Source: Lysobacter_I brunescens (GTDB lineage Bacteria; Pseudomonadota; Gammaproteobacteria; Xanthomonadales; Xanthomonadaceae). From it: a DNA stretch of 64,000 nt. This document shows, one piece after another, positions 1-8,396 of the stretch. The position numbers and the translations under genes are program-made. The DNA lies in NCBI RefSeq assembly GCF_042677005.1, contig NZ_JBHTIF010000001.1:2232001-2296000 (forward strand). Direction: 5' to 3'. Under the pieces are notes generated by a model. The model did not search any database, had not been told where the DNA came from, and saw nothing but the letters and a program-made list of their open reading frames with translations. Each line of letters begins with the position of its first letter. Position 1 is the stretch's first letter.

Positions 1-403
1 AGTCCATGCCCTTGGCGTTCATGTCGTCCAGCAGCATGCGCACGCGCACGCCGCGTTCGGCCGCGCGCCACGCCTCGCGGCCGAGCAGGCGGCCGGTGAG
101 GTCGTCGTGCCAGATGTAGTACTGCAGGTCGAGGCTGCGCCCGGCCTTCTGCGCGGTCATCGCGCGCGCCGCGAAGGCGTCCACGCCGTCCTGTACCAGC
201 AGCGCGCCGGTTTTGCCGGGATTGGCGGCAAGCAGCGGCTCGATCTCGCGATCCAGTTCGGTCTCGCCCGGCTTCACCGGCAGCACCACCCCGGGCGCGC
301 CCGTGGCCGGCGGCGTGAAGTGATCGGCGAACAGCAGTCCACTGCCGACCAGCGAGAACAGGGAGAAGGTGCCCCACGCGAGGATGCGCTGGAAACGGGT
401 CAT
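1..403 (-). CDS. Phospholipase D / cardiolipin synthase-like protein, N-terminal part
   Basis: The first 134 residues of a minus-strand gene are visible; the rest lies beyond the window edge. The ATG is at 401-403. The N-terminus has a hydrophobic segment (about residues 6-26), so it is probably membrane-anchored or exported. Residues 90-134 contain LDLQYYIWHDDLTGRLL and a following RGVRVRMLLDD, which is typical of the first half of the PLD/cardiolipin synthase fold just before the first HKD motif. The HKD motifs are outside the window, so activity cannot be judged. It is divergent from icmF, with a shared 118-bp intergenic region. Confidence 0.8.
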   Translation of the reverse strand, partial: MTRFQRILAWGTFSLFSLVGSGLLFADHFTPPATGAPGVVLPVKPGETELDREIEPLLAANPGKTGALLVQDGVDAFAARAMTAQKAGRSLDLQYYIWHDDLTGRLLGREAWRAAERGVRVRMLLDDMNAKGMD

Positions 404-481
404 GTATACGATCTGTGGATATTCCGTGCGGTTGAGTATCCCTGCCGTATGGTCATGCGGGCAAGGGCGGGGCGGCGCGGT

Positions 482-487
482 TACAAT
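482..487 (+). promoter_or_regulatory. Candidate -10 box of icmF
   Basis: TACAAT lies in a GC-rich stretch 34 bp upstream of the chosen icmF ATG. No convincing -35 is visible at the usual distance. Similar isolated -10-like hexamers precede other + strand genes here (TATCAT before 22797, TAGAAT before 24599), which makes the call plausible but weak. Confidence 0.35.
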
Positions 488-521
488 ACGCCATCATCGT
501 TTTCAGCATGGAGCGCGCGCC

Positions 522-3500
522 ATGAGCACGCCAGCCGTCACCTTCGAAGGCAACGCCCCCGCCCAGCAGCCGGAGGCCTCACCGCTCCGCTTCGTCACCG
601 CCGCCAGTCTGTTCGACGGCCACGACGCCGCCATCAACATCATGCGCCGCCTGATCCAGGGGCAGGGCGCCGAGGTCATCCACCTCGGCCACAACCGCAG
701 CGTCGAAGACGTCGTCCGCGCCGCGCTGCAGGAAGACGCCGACGCCATCGCGCTCTCCAGCTACCAGGGCGGCCACGTCGAATACTTCAAGTACATGGTC
801 GACATGCTGAAGGAACGCGGCGCCGGCCACATCCGCGTCTTCGGCGGCGGCGGCGGCACCATCACCCCGGAAGAGATCCGCGAACTCCAGGCCTACGGCG
901 TCGAGCGCATCTACCATCCCAACGACGGCATGCACATGGGCCTCGTCGCGATGATCGAGGACGTGATCCGCCGCGCCGGCGCCGCGCGCCAGCCGGTCAC
1001 CACGCCCAAGCGCGTCGACTTCAGCGACGAAATCGCCATCGGCCAGATGCTCAGCGCCATCGAGGAATCCTCAGTAGGAGCCGGCGCGCTCAACGAATCC
1101 GAACTCGCCCACCTCCGCAAGGAATGGCAGCTCGCCGGCGGCAAGACGCCCGTCGTCGGCATCACCGGCACCGGCGGCGCCGGCAAGTCCTCGGTCACCG
1201 ACGAACTGCTCAACCGCTTCCTCGCCAACTTCCCCGAGATGCGCATCGCCGTCGTCTCCGTCGACCCCACCCGCCGCCGCACCGGCGGCGCGCTGCTCGG
1301 CGACCGCATCCGCATGAACTCCCTGCGCAGCAAGCGCGTCTTCATGCGCTCGATGGCCACCCGCCGCCAGCACGCCGCGACCAACGTCGTGCTCAAGGAC
1401 TGCATCGCCTTCCTCAAGTCGCTCGGCTATGACCTCGTCATCGTCGAAACCGCCGGCATCGGCCAGAGCGACTCGGAGATCGTCGACCTCGTCGACTTCC
1501 CGATGTACGTCATGACCAGCGACTTCGGCGCGCCCAGCCAGCTCGAGAAGATCGACATGCTCGACTTCGCCGAGCTCGTCGTGCTCAACAAGTTCGACAA
1601 GCGCGGCGCCGAAGATGCCCTGCGCGACGTGCGCAAGCAGTGGAAGCGCAACCGCGTCGCCTTCCAGACCCCGGACGAAGACGTCCCGGTCTATCCCACC
1701 ATCGCCAGCCAGTTCAACGACCCCGGCGTCAGCTGGATGTTCGCCAACCTCTGCCGCCTGCTGCGCGAGAAGCTGTCGCTGCCGGAAGATCGCTGGTCGC
1801 CCGCCATCGACACCAGCCTCCGGGAACCCCGCGCCACCGTGCTGATCCCCGGCAACCGCGTCCGCTATCTCGCCGAGATCGCCGAACAGGGCCGCAGCAT
1901 CAACAAGCGCATCGAAAGCCAGGCCGAGATCGCCGACCGCGCCCAGGCCTACTGGCAGTCGCTGGAAAGCCTCGCCGATCCCGCGCTGCCGAAGATGCTG
2001 GATCTGTACAGCCCCGACGCCCTTGTAGAGCGGAGCTTGCTCCGCTCGGACGACGCGGCGACGTCTGATGGCCAGAGCAGCGGAGCAAGCTCCGCTCTAC
2101 AACAGCAGGGTGTCGACAAGACCCTGCTGACCCTCCGCCAACGCTACAACGACGCCGTCCAGTCGCTCGACAGCGAAGCCCTCAAGCTCCTGCGCGAATG
2201 GCCCGCGCGCCTGAAATCCATCGTCGACGACGTCAACGAATACCAGGTCCGCGACAAGACCATCCGCGTCGAGAACTACCGCGAATCCCTCTCGCACCAG
2301 AAGATCCCCAAGATCGCCGCGCCCACCTACAAGAGCTGGGGCGAGCTGCTGACCTTCCTGCAGAAGGAAAACCTGCCGGGCTACTACCCGTACACCGGCG
2401 GCGTCTACCCGTACCGCCGCACGGGCGAAGACCCCATCCGCATGTTCGCGGGCGAGGGCACGCCCGAGCGCACCAATCGCCGCTTCCACTACCTCAGCGT
2501 CGGCCAGCCCGCCGCGCGCCTGTCCACCGCCTTCGACAGCGTCACCCTGTACGGCGAAGACCCGGCGCCGCGCCCCGACATCTACGGCAAGATCGGCAAC
2601 TCCGGCGTCAACATCGCCACGCTCGACGACATGAAGAAGCTGTACTCCGGCTTCGACCTCTGCGCGCCCAGCACCTCGGTGTCGATGACCATCAACGGCC
2701 CCGCGCCGATCATCCTCGCGATGTTCATGAACACCGCGATCGACCAGCAGGTCGAGAAGTACCTGCGCGCCGACCAGTCGCGCTGGGACGCCGCCCACGC
2801 CACCATCGAGAAGCTGTTCGAAGGCAAGCGTCGCCCCGAATACAGCGGCGAACTGCCCGAAACCAACGACGGCCTCGGCCTCGGCCTGCTCGGCGTCACC
2901 GGCGACCAGGTCGTCGACGCCGAGACCTACGCCAACATCAAGGCCCAGACCCTCGCCAGCGTGCGCGGCACCGTCCAGGCCGACATCCTTAAGGAAGACC
3001 AGGCCCAGAACACCTGCATCTTCAGCACCGAATTCGCGATGCGGATGATGGGCGACATCCAGCAGTTCTTCGTCGAGAAGAACGTGCGCAACTTCTACTC
3101 GGTGTCGATCAGCGGCTACCACATCGCCGAAGCCGGCGCGAACCCCATCAGCCAGCTCGCCTTCACCCTGTCGAACGGCTTCACCATCGTCGAGTACTAC
3201 CTCGCGCGCGGCATGAAGATCGACGACTTCGCGCCCAACCTGTCGTTCTTCTTCAGCAACGGCATGGACCCGGAATACACCGTCATCGGCCGCGTCGCCC
3301 GCCGCATCTGGGCACGCGCCATGCGCGAACGCTATGGCGCCAGCGCCCGCAGCCAGATGATGAAGTACCACATCCAGACCTCCGGCCGCTCGCTGCACGC
3401 CCAGGAAATCCAGTTCAACGACATCCGCACCACGCTGCAGGCCCTGTACGCGCTGTTCGACAATTGCAACAGCCTGCACACCAACGCCTACGACGAAGCC

Positions 3501-4061
3501 ATCACCACGCCCACCGAAGAAAGCGTGCGCCGCGCCGTCGCCATCCAGATGATCATCAACAAGGAGCTGGGCCTCAACTTCTGCGAGAACCCCTGGCAGG
3601 GCAGCTTCATCGTCGACAAGCTCACCGACATCGTCGAGGAAGCGGTCTACAAGGAGTTCGAAGCCATCAGCGAACGCGGCGGCGTCCTCGGCGCCATGGA
3701 CACCATGTACCAGCGCGGCAAGATCCAGGAAGAAAGCCTCTACTACGAACACAAGAAGCACGACGGCAGCCTGCCGCTCATCGGCGTGAACACCTTCCTG
3801 CCCAAGGACCACGGCGGCGACATCGTCACCGAGATCGAGCTGATCCGCTCCACCGAGGGGGAGAAGGGGCAGCAGATCGAGAATGTGGGGAACTACCAGA
3901 CCCTGCGCAACACCCCGGAAGGGCTGGGCTACCTGCAGAAGACCGCCCGGGATCGCGCGAATGTGTTCGCGGCGCTGATGGAAGCTGTCAAATCTTACAG
4001 TCTGGGGCAGATCTCACATGCGCTCTATGATGTGGGTGGGGAGTATCGAAGGAATATGTGA
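522..4061 (+). CDS. icmF: Fused isobutyryl-CoA mutase IcmF
   Basis: The product has 1179 residues. IcmF interconverts isobutyryl-CoA and n-butyryl-CoA with adenosylcobalamin and carries its own G-protein chaperone. In order: a B12-binding domain (about 22-150) with DGHD at 32-35, whose H34 is the expected cobalt ligand, and a glycine run near 108-112; a MeaI-type GTPase with P-loop GTGGAGKSS (K222); a linker; then the TIM-barrel mutase domain to the C-terminus. The ATG at 522 is preferred over an in-frame ATG at 369, because homologues begin shortly before the B12 domain and a -10-like box lies at 482-487. It is longer than typical IcmF, partly because of a palindromic insertion at residues about 501-528. 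The family call is firm; the exact acyl-CoA preference is inferred. Confidence 0.95.
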   Translation: MSTPAVTFEGNAPAQQPEASPLRFVTAASLFDGHDAAINIMRRLIQGQGAEVIHLGHNRSVEDVVRAALQEDADAIALSSYQGGHVEYFKYMVDMLKERGAGHIRVFGGGGGTITPEEIRELQAYGVERIYHPNDGMHMGLVAMIEDVIRRAGAARQPVTTPKRVDFSDEIAIGQMLSAIEESSVGAGALNESELAHLRKEWQLAGGKTPVVGITGTGGAGKSSVTDELLNRFLANFPEMRIAVVSVDPTRRRTGGALLGDRIRMNSLRSKRVFMRSMATRRQHAATNVVLKDCIAFLKSLGYDLVIVETAGIGQSDSEIVDLVDFPMYVMTSDFGAPSQLEKIDMLDFAELVVLNKFDKRGAEDALRDVRKQWKRNRVAFQTPDEDVPVYPTIASQFNDPGVSWMFANLCRLLREKLSLPEDRWSPAIDTSLREPRATVLIPGNRVRYLAEIAEQGRSINKRIESQAEIADRAQAYWQSLESLADPALPKMLDLYSPDALVERSLLRSDDAATSDGQSSGASSALQQQGVDKTLLTLRQRYNDAVQSLDSEALKLLREWPARLKSIVDDVNEYQVRDKTIRVENYRESLSHQKIPKIAAPTYKSWGELLTFLQKENLPGYYPYTGGVYPYRRTGEDPIRMFAGEGTPERTNRRFHYLSVGQPAARLSTAFDSVTLYGEDPAPRPDIYGKIGNSGVNIATLDDMKKLYSGFDLCAPSTSVSMTINGPAPIILAMFMNTAIDQQVEKYLRADQSRWDAAHATIEKLFEGKRRPEYSGELPETNDGLGLGLLGVTGDQVVDAETYANIKAQTLASVRGTVQADILKEDQAQNTCIFSTEFAMRMMGDIQQFFVEKNVRNFYSVSISGYHIAEAGANPISQLAFTLSNGFTIVEYYLARGMKIDDFAPNLSFFFSNGMDPEYTVIGRVARRIWARAMRERYGASARSQMMKYHIQTSGRSLHAQEIQFNDIRTTLQALYALFDNCNSLHTNAYDEAITTPTEESVRRAVAIQMIINKELGLNFCENPWQGSFIVDKLTDIVEEAVYKEFEAISERGGVLGAMDTMYQRGKIQEESLYYEHKKHDGSLPLIGVNTFLPKDHGGDIVTEIELIRSTEGEKGQQIENVGNYQTLRNTPEGLGYLQKTARDRANVFAALMEAVKSYSLGQISHALYDVGGEYRRNM
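2023..2102. repeat. Palindromic REP-like element inside icmF
   Basis: A perfect 24-nt inverted repeat has its left arm at 2023-2046 and its right arm at 2079-2102, with a 32-nt spacer. The arms carry the GTAGAGCGGAGCTTGCTCCG motif, itself partly palindromic, as in intergenic REP/BIME elements of Xanthomonadaceae. Here it lies in coding sequence and is translated in frame as a Ser/Gln-rich insert between the GTPase and mutase domains. Its length is close to 81 nt including the junction, which keeps the frame. Confidence 0.85.
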
Positions 4062-4149
4062 GTTAGCTCCGTCTTCGATTTCAGTTCTCGATTCCAACAG
4101 AAGTTGTGAGGTTAGGGGGAGTTGTGGCGACGAACCGGAAGAGTCTCAT

Positions 4150-4992
4150 ATGAAGTGTCCAAACAGGGAATGTACGAGCTTGCTGGCACCTCATCTGCGC
4201 AACTGCCCCGCTTGCGGGACGGACGCAGGTGCTCCGAATGTGCGGTTAGCTAATAAAGAAGATGAGGTCGTACAACTTGAGATGCGTTATAGCCGAGCCC
4301 GAATCGCTGCCGCAGATGTGAATGCTGAAAAAGACTTTGATGCTTTTGTAAAACTTGCTTCGGAATCGGATGCTGTTATATGCATGCCATGCATACGATT
4401 GTTAGACCTGTTGCGCGAAACTTCGCTACTCTCAACATTCGGCCTACAGCTTGAGGGTGAATCACGAGTTCCTCAAGACAATAGGTTTGATAACTTTCGT
4501 GAATCGGTAGAAAGTGCTCTATTCCCAAATTTTTCGAAAGAAATTCGTTTTGCTGCCTTGACGATTAGAGATGTCGGTCAGACGGCGTATGGGGTATGTA
4601 GTGTTATCCTGCGAAAAAGTTCGATTGCAGGCAGGGCAAGCGTTTTTGAGTATCCTCTTTTTGATTTTGCGGAAAAGACCGGTCAGCAGCTTGGCCAGCC
4701 TATTCGTCCTGGACACAGAGCAAGCTGGGGAAATCGAGCCAAATTGGTTGCTGCAAAATTTGGTGCGAAATGTGCAGGCTTAAATAGTAGCGAGCTGGCC
4801 GAATTGCTGTTGCCTGCGCCGACGGATACCTTGTCAGATTGTGTTGAAGTCCACATATTTCAGAGCATCAATAGGCACTCCATCGCGCATGTCACATTGA
4901 CTAAGCCGACTGAGCATATGGACGAGGTTCTTCAGTCTGTGCTCTATGATGAGCTGCAAAAGCAATCTATAAGCGCGAGAGTGGCGTCATGA
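4150..4992 (+). CDS. Zinc-ribbon protein of unknown function, low GC
   Basis: The product has 280 residues. It opens with a zinc ribbon (CPNREC and CPAC within the first 20 residues), followed by a helical stretch and a globular domain containing YGVCSVILRKSSIAGRAS and a conserved-looking WGNRAKLVAAKFG. I do not recognise the globular domain. The ATG at 4150 is chosen because the zinc ribbon starts there; the frame is open upstream to 4018, but that leader overlaps the icmF 3' end. The gene overlaps the next one by 4 bp (ATGA), so translation is probably coupled. Base composition is clearly lower in GC than the flanks, suggesting horizontal transfer. Confidence 0.75.
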   Translation: MKCPNRECTSLLAPHLRNCPACGTDAGAPNVRLANKEDEVVQLEMRYSRARIAAADVNAEKDFDAFVKLASESDAVICMPCIRLLDLLRETSLLSTFGLQLEGESRVPQDNRFDNFRESVESALFPNFSKEIRFAALTIRDVGQTAYGVCSVILRKSSIAGRASVFEYPLFDFAEKTGQQLGQPIRPGHRASWGNRAKLVAAKFGAKCAGLNSSELAELLLPAPTDTLSDCVEVHIFQSINRHSIAHVTLTKPTEHMDEVLQSVLYDELQKQSISARVAS

Positions 4993-7226
4993 AGGGGTTT
5001 GTCTCTGGCGAGGCGCGCCGAGCGGTTTTGCTCAGCGGCGGACAATACTTCGGCTACACGTTAGATGGCGAATCTAGCTCAATTGTCTTGGGGCGATCCG
5101 CAGTGCCGAGGTTCTTCTTGCACTCGCGAGATGTGGAAGAGATTGAGTGCGCAGGAAAAGAAGATCTTCTGAGGCAGTGCAAGAATCATTGGTATTGCGA
5201 TCGTACTCTTAGGTTATGCCTTATTGCACTAGATCCTCAAATGAGCATGCCGAGCCGTGAGCGTTGCGCTCTGTTAGCAGAGGAGTGTTTGGCGGATGAC
5301 GTCGCACGGCTATTTGTGCTTCATAGGCTCTATTCCAAAGCATTGCCTGCTGATTTTCCTGCGCGCGAGGTTTCCGAATTCCTTGGGGCTCTGCATCTTG
5401 ATGCTCTTGAGGAGCTGTTTGACACGCTCGTGATGCGTCAGACATCTGTTCGATCTTGCGTTTCCGCTTGGGATGATATTCCTGATGAGACTTTTGATGG
5501 TGTAGATCGAAATGAGGTCCGCGCTCGTGTATCTAAGCTCGGCGCTTTTTATGAATTTGCAAGCATAGAAGGCGGAAGTAATAACACTTTGTTCAAACTT
5601 CTCTCCGACCCCGTTTTGCGCAGCCACGCTGCAATCACGAGAAAAATCGTTGAATTTTGGGCTTCTAAGTATAAGGAGAAGCCAAAAAGCCGGTTTTTTG
5701 AATTCGCGCGGGATTCGTTGGCGCAAGCCGATTTTCCTCCTGATGAAGTTGATGGGGTGTCAGGTTTTAATGCGTTCCAGCAGGTTAAAAAGCAGGTTTC
5801 ACAGATTAAGAGTGAAATCGCCCTTGGTAATGATGAGAAAGTTCGGCGATTGGTTTCTGATTTGGCTTCTTTTCAGAAAAGAAGTCGACGAGATCTGCTC
5901 AGCAAGTCTCTTTGTGATCTTGCGTCATTTGCGAAAAGTGTCGGCGATCTGGAGCGATCAATCGAGCTTGAGAAAATGGCTGTCCAAGAGGTTCCGAATG
6001 ATGCCTGGGCGCACATTCAGCTTGGAAATTCGCTCGTCGCAAAGGGTGAGTTTCCAGCTGCAATGGAGGAGTTCCGACTTGGAGAGATGTATGGGGATGA
6101 GCGTTCTGCGTTAATTGGACGCGCCGAAATATTTAAGCAGATCGGCCAAAAGGCGAATTCCTTGGAAGCTATCGAGCGTTGCGTCAATCTTTTCCCCACC
6201 GATATTGTTGCAAGGAACTTTAGGGCGTCTGTATATGCTCATTTTGGAGATTTGCAGGATGCATTGTTGGAGTACAATAGCATTATTGAAGAGTCGCTTC
6301 CAAATGCATTTGCATTCAGCGGGCGAGCGGGCGTGCATCACGACTTGGGTAATTTCGAGAGAGGCTTGATTGATCAAGACTTGGCAGTGAGCCTTTCGGT
6401 TGATGACCCCGTGCCGATTATACAAAAAGCCGACATGCTAAGAGAGCGGGGCATGTTCAGCGCCGCACTGTCGTGCGTTGATCAAGGTAAGCTTTTGGAC
6501 CATCGTTGGCGTTTAGGGTTTGGCGCTGCAAAGTCACGTATTCTTCGTGACATGCGGGATTGGGTTCGGTCGAGACAGGTCTTAGAAGAGCTTAAGCAGG
6601 ATTTCCCAAAAGATTTTTCTCTTTGGCTTGCTTCTGCTGATCTTGAACGGAGAAGTGGATATTTCAAGAAAGCTCTTGGGCTTTATCTTAGTATTGAAGA
6701 GAATTTTATCCAAGCTCGTGCGGCGCGTGTTGGGATCGCGTCTACGCTGGTTGCCGTGGGTGAGCTAGAAAGTGCCTTGAATTACTTGAATGATTGGCAG
6801 CCTTCTACACGCGCCGATTGGGTTGCCAGTCATCTTAAGGGCATGATCTACATCAAAAGAGGTGATTTAGAGGCTGCTGCCAGTATTTTTAGGTCAGGTT
6901 TGGATGGGTGCCCGTGGGTGCAGCAGCGGCCTTACTTCGCATCCGGCCTTGCCTCCGTAAAGTTGCGTGAGCGGTCCTACTCATCGGCATTAGAAGTTTT
7001 GAATAGCGTTAATCCTAACGTTGCGCCGTTATTTTCTCCAAGTTTTGAGCTTTTGCGCGCGCATGCGTTGCAAGGACCGTCTTTTACAGAGGCACTTCAG
7101 GCTCATGCGGTTGAAGATGATGTTGTCGGCCGCTTGCTCCTAGATGAGCTGACTCGAACGCCTATTTCAATAACAGAAGAGCATATTTTGGACGTAGAGT
7201 GGAGTTATTTACTAACGCTTGCGTGA
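4989..7226 (+). CDS. TPR-repeat protein, partner of the zinc-ribbon protein
   Basis: The product has 745 residues. Residues about 1-100 form an N-terminal domain I do not recognise. From about residue 315 onward it is an array of tetratricopeptide repeats, for example DAWAHIQLGNSLVAKGEF and ARVGIASTLVAVGELESA. There is no signal peptide or obvious membrane helix, so it is probably cytoplasmic and scaffolds or senses through protein contacts. It starts inside the stop codon of the zinc-ribbon gene (ATGA overlap). It shares that gene's low GC and AT-rich codon use, so the pair likely moved together. No enzymatic motif is visible. Confidence 0.8.
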   Translation: MKGFVSGEARRAVLLSGGQYFGYTLDGESSSIVLGRSAVPRFFLHSRDVEEIECAGKEDLLRQCKNHWYCDRTLRLCLIALDPQMSMPSRERCALLAEECLADDVARLFVLHRLYSKALPADFPAREVSEFLGALHLDALEELFDTLVMRQTSVRSCVSAWDDIPDETFDGVDRNEVRARVSKLGAFYEFASIEGGSNNTLFKLLSDPVLRSHAAITRKIVEFWASKYKEKPKSRFFEFARDSLAQADFPPDEVDGVSGFNAFQQVKKQVSQIKSEIALGNDEKVRRLVSDLASFQKRSRRDLLSKSLCDLASFAKSVGDLERSIELEKMAVQEVPNDAWAHIQLGNSLVAKGEFPAAMEEFRLGEMYGDERSALIGRAEIFKQIGQKANSLEAIERCVNLFPTDIVARNFRASVYAHFGDLQDALLEYNSIIEESLPNAFAFSGRAGVHHDLGNFERGLIDQDLAVSLSVDDPVPIIQKADMLRERGMFSAALSCVDQGKLLDHRWRLGFGAAKSRILRDMRDWVRSRQVLEELKQDFPKDFSLWLASADLERRSGYFKKALGLYLSIEENFIQARAARVGIASTLVAVGELESALNYLNDWQPSTRADWVASHLKGMIYIKRGDLEAAASIFRSGLDGCPWVQQRPYFASGLASVKLRERSYSSALEVLNSVNPNVAPLFSPSFELLRAHALQGPSFTEALQAHAVEDDVVGRLLLDELTRTPISITEEHILDVEWSYLLTLA

Positions 7227-7299
7227 TCGGTAAGTGCGGTAGTATCGCTAAAGGCCGTAAGGCGGATACGCTGTTGTAGGGTGCTTAGACTCAATTTCC

Positions 7300-7404
7300 A
7301 AACTCGTAAGGCGAGTGAATTTCTCTGTAGGGCGGGTCTTGGACCCGCCAATCGAACGAAGCGACGATCCGACCGTCATTCGGCGGGTGCAAGACCCGCC
7401 CTAC
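7300..7404. repeat. REP-like inverted repeat, copy A
   Basis: The arms at 7327-7349 (GTAGGGCGGGTCTTGG...) and 7382-7404 are complementary with one mismatch over 23 nt. The element is preceded by aactcgtaaggcgagtga at 7301-7318. The same preface and a decayed left arm recur at 10347-10400, so this is a dispersed family. Confidence 0.75.
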
Positions 7405-7503
7405 GGATCAAAAGCAGCTTCGTTTGAATTGAGTAGGTGCCCACCGTTGTCGTCCCAGCATCGCATCGTGCTCGGCGCGTCAAGGTCGAGGCGAGTTGCT
7501 GCG

Positions 7504-7532
7504 CAAACCTTGACGCGCCTGCGCGCGATGCG
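7504..7532 (+). repeat. 29-bp direct repeat, copy 1
   Basis: The sequence beginning CAAACCTTGACGCGCCTGCG is identical over 29 nt to 8271-8299. The pair brackets a 738-bp segment holding two small ORFs. Confidence 0.8.
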
Positions 7533-7587
7533 CCTCTGAATCGCCAACGGCGGCCACAGGGGCTGCCGGGCGAAACGGAGGTCCGTC

Positions 7588-7779
7588 ATGTCCAAGCCCA
7601 AGCCGCAGTTCCAGCCGTCCAACGTCCTGCTCGTCGAAGTCCCGCCCCAGTTCATAGCCCTGTGCGAAGCCAGCGGCGCCAGCCCGCAAGCCGCCCTGCG
7701 CGGCATGGCCGCCATGCTCTGCGGCCTGCAGTACGATGCCGACAACCGCCTGGTGCCCCTCGACGGCCCCGCCGCGTAA
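7588..7779 (+). CDS. Small hypothetical protein (63 aa)
   Basis: The ATG is preceded by CGGAGG at 7576-7581, a good ribosome site with 6-nt spacing. The product is mostly helical, with a VLLVEVPPQF start and an ASPQAALRGMAAMLCGL helix. No family is recognised, and it has no signal peptide or metal motif. It sits alone within the repeat-bracketed segment. The ribosome site and GC3 pattern favour a real gene. Confidence 0.5.
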   Translation: MSKPKPQFQPSNVLLVEVPPQFIALCEASGASPQAALRGMAAMLCGLQYDADNRLVPLDGPAA

Positions 7780-7878
7780 GCTTTACCGGGCGCAGGCGGT
7801 GTCTGCGCCCGGGGTCGTCTACGTTCATCTTAGTCAGCGACACTCACTTATCTCGAATCAATACACTTGGTGTCCTGT

Positions 7879-8175
7879 ATGACAGCCAGCACTCGCTTGT
7901 TGGAAGATTTGCGAATGTCTGCTCTTGAAGCTGGCTCTATACGCGCGCTCGTCGAAATCATCAGGAATGAGATTGACGAGGCGCAATTCAATGCGTTCGT
8001 AGTCGTTTCGATTTTTATGGAGGCATTCGATCTCGATCTAACGCAAGTCAGGGAGTTGCCAGGTGCAGAGTGCCTAGGTGGCGGCGCACACACCGATGAT
8101 GAGATCAACGAAATAGTCTGGCCTCATCTTGAGCAATGGATAGAAAGCAATAGAAGAAAACAGCAAGCGCGGTAG
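7879..8175 (+). CDS. Small acidic hypothetical protein (98 aa)
   Basis: The ATG at 7879 is taken as start; a TTG four codons upstream (7867) is the alternative. The product is acidic and helical, with segments EIIRNEIDEAQFNAF and DDEINEIVWPHLEQWIES. No family is recognised. The size and acidity resemble orphan immunity or antitoxin proteins, but that is only a guess. Its GC is lower than the surrounding chromosome, like the 4.1-7.2 kb operon, which suggests the same accessory patch. Confidence 0.55.
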   Translation: MTASTRLLEDLRMSALEAGSIRALVEIIRNEIDEAQFNAFVVVSIFMEAFDLDLTQVRELPGAECLGGGAHTDDEINEIVWPHLEQWIESNRRKQQAR

Positions 8176-8180
8176 CAAGT

Positions 8181-8270
8181 AGCCCAGGTAAGGCCAGAGG
8201 CCGCACCCGGAACCTCCGGGTAGACGTGCGTGCGCTTATCCCGGGTTTCGCTGCGCTCTGCCCCGGTTAC
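8181..8270. repeat. Degenerate REP/BIME palindrome
   Basis: AGCCCAGGTAAGGCCAGAGG at the left and CCCGGGTTTCGCTGCGCTCT at the right (8240 onward) form imperfect inverted arms of the type that flanks Xanthomonad genes. The 29-bp direct repeat copy 2 begins immediately after it. Confidence 0.5.
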
Positions 8271-8299
8271 CAAACCTTGACGCGCCTGCGCGCGATGCG
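8271..8299 (+). repeat. 29-bp direct repeat, copy 2
   Basis: Identical over 29 nt to 7504-7532 (see copy 1). Confidence 0.8.
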
Positions 8300-8324
8300 G
8301 GTTGGATTCCTCTATCCGCCCAAC

Positions 8325-8352
8325 AGAAACGCCCGGAGAACCGGGCGTCTCT
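8325..8352 (-). terminator. Rho-independent terminator of the tyrosinase gene
   Basis: AGAAACGCCCGG, a short loop and CCGGGCGTCTCT form a GC-rich hairpin just past the stop of the minus-strand tyrosinase. Read on the minus strand it is followed by TTTCTGTT. Confidence 0.6.
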
Positions 8353-8396
8353 GTCCGCCAGCAGCCAGTGAAATCGCGGATCCGCGATCGGGCTGC

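Noticed and set aside
2097..3812. 571-codon minus-strand open frame opposite icmF
   Set aside because: Its translation is low-complexity and Val/Asp/Gly-rich with no domain; it is the antisense shadow of a strongly conserved gene.
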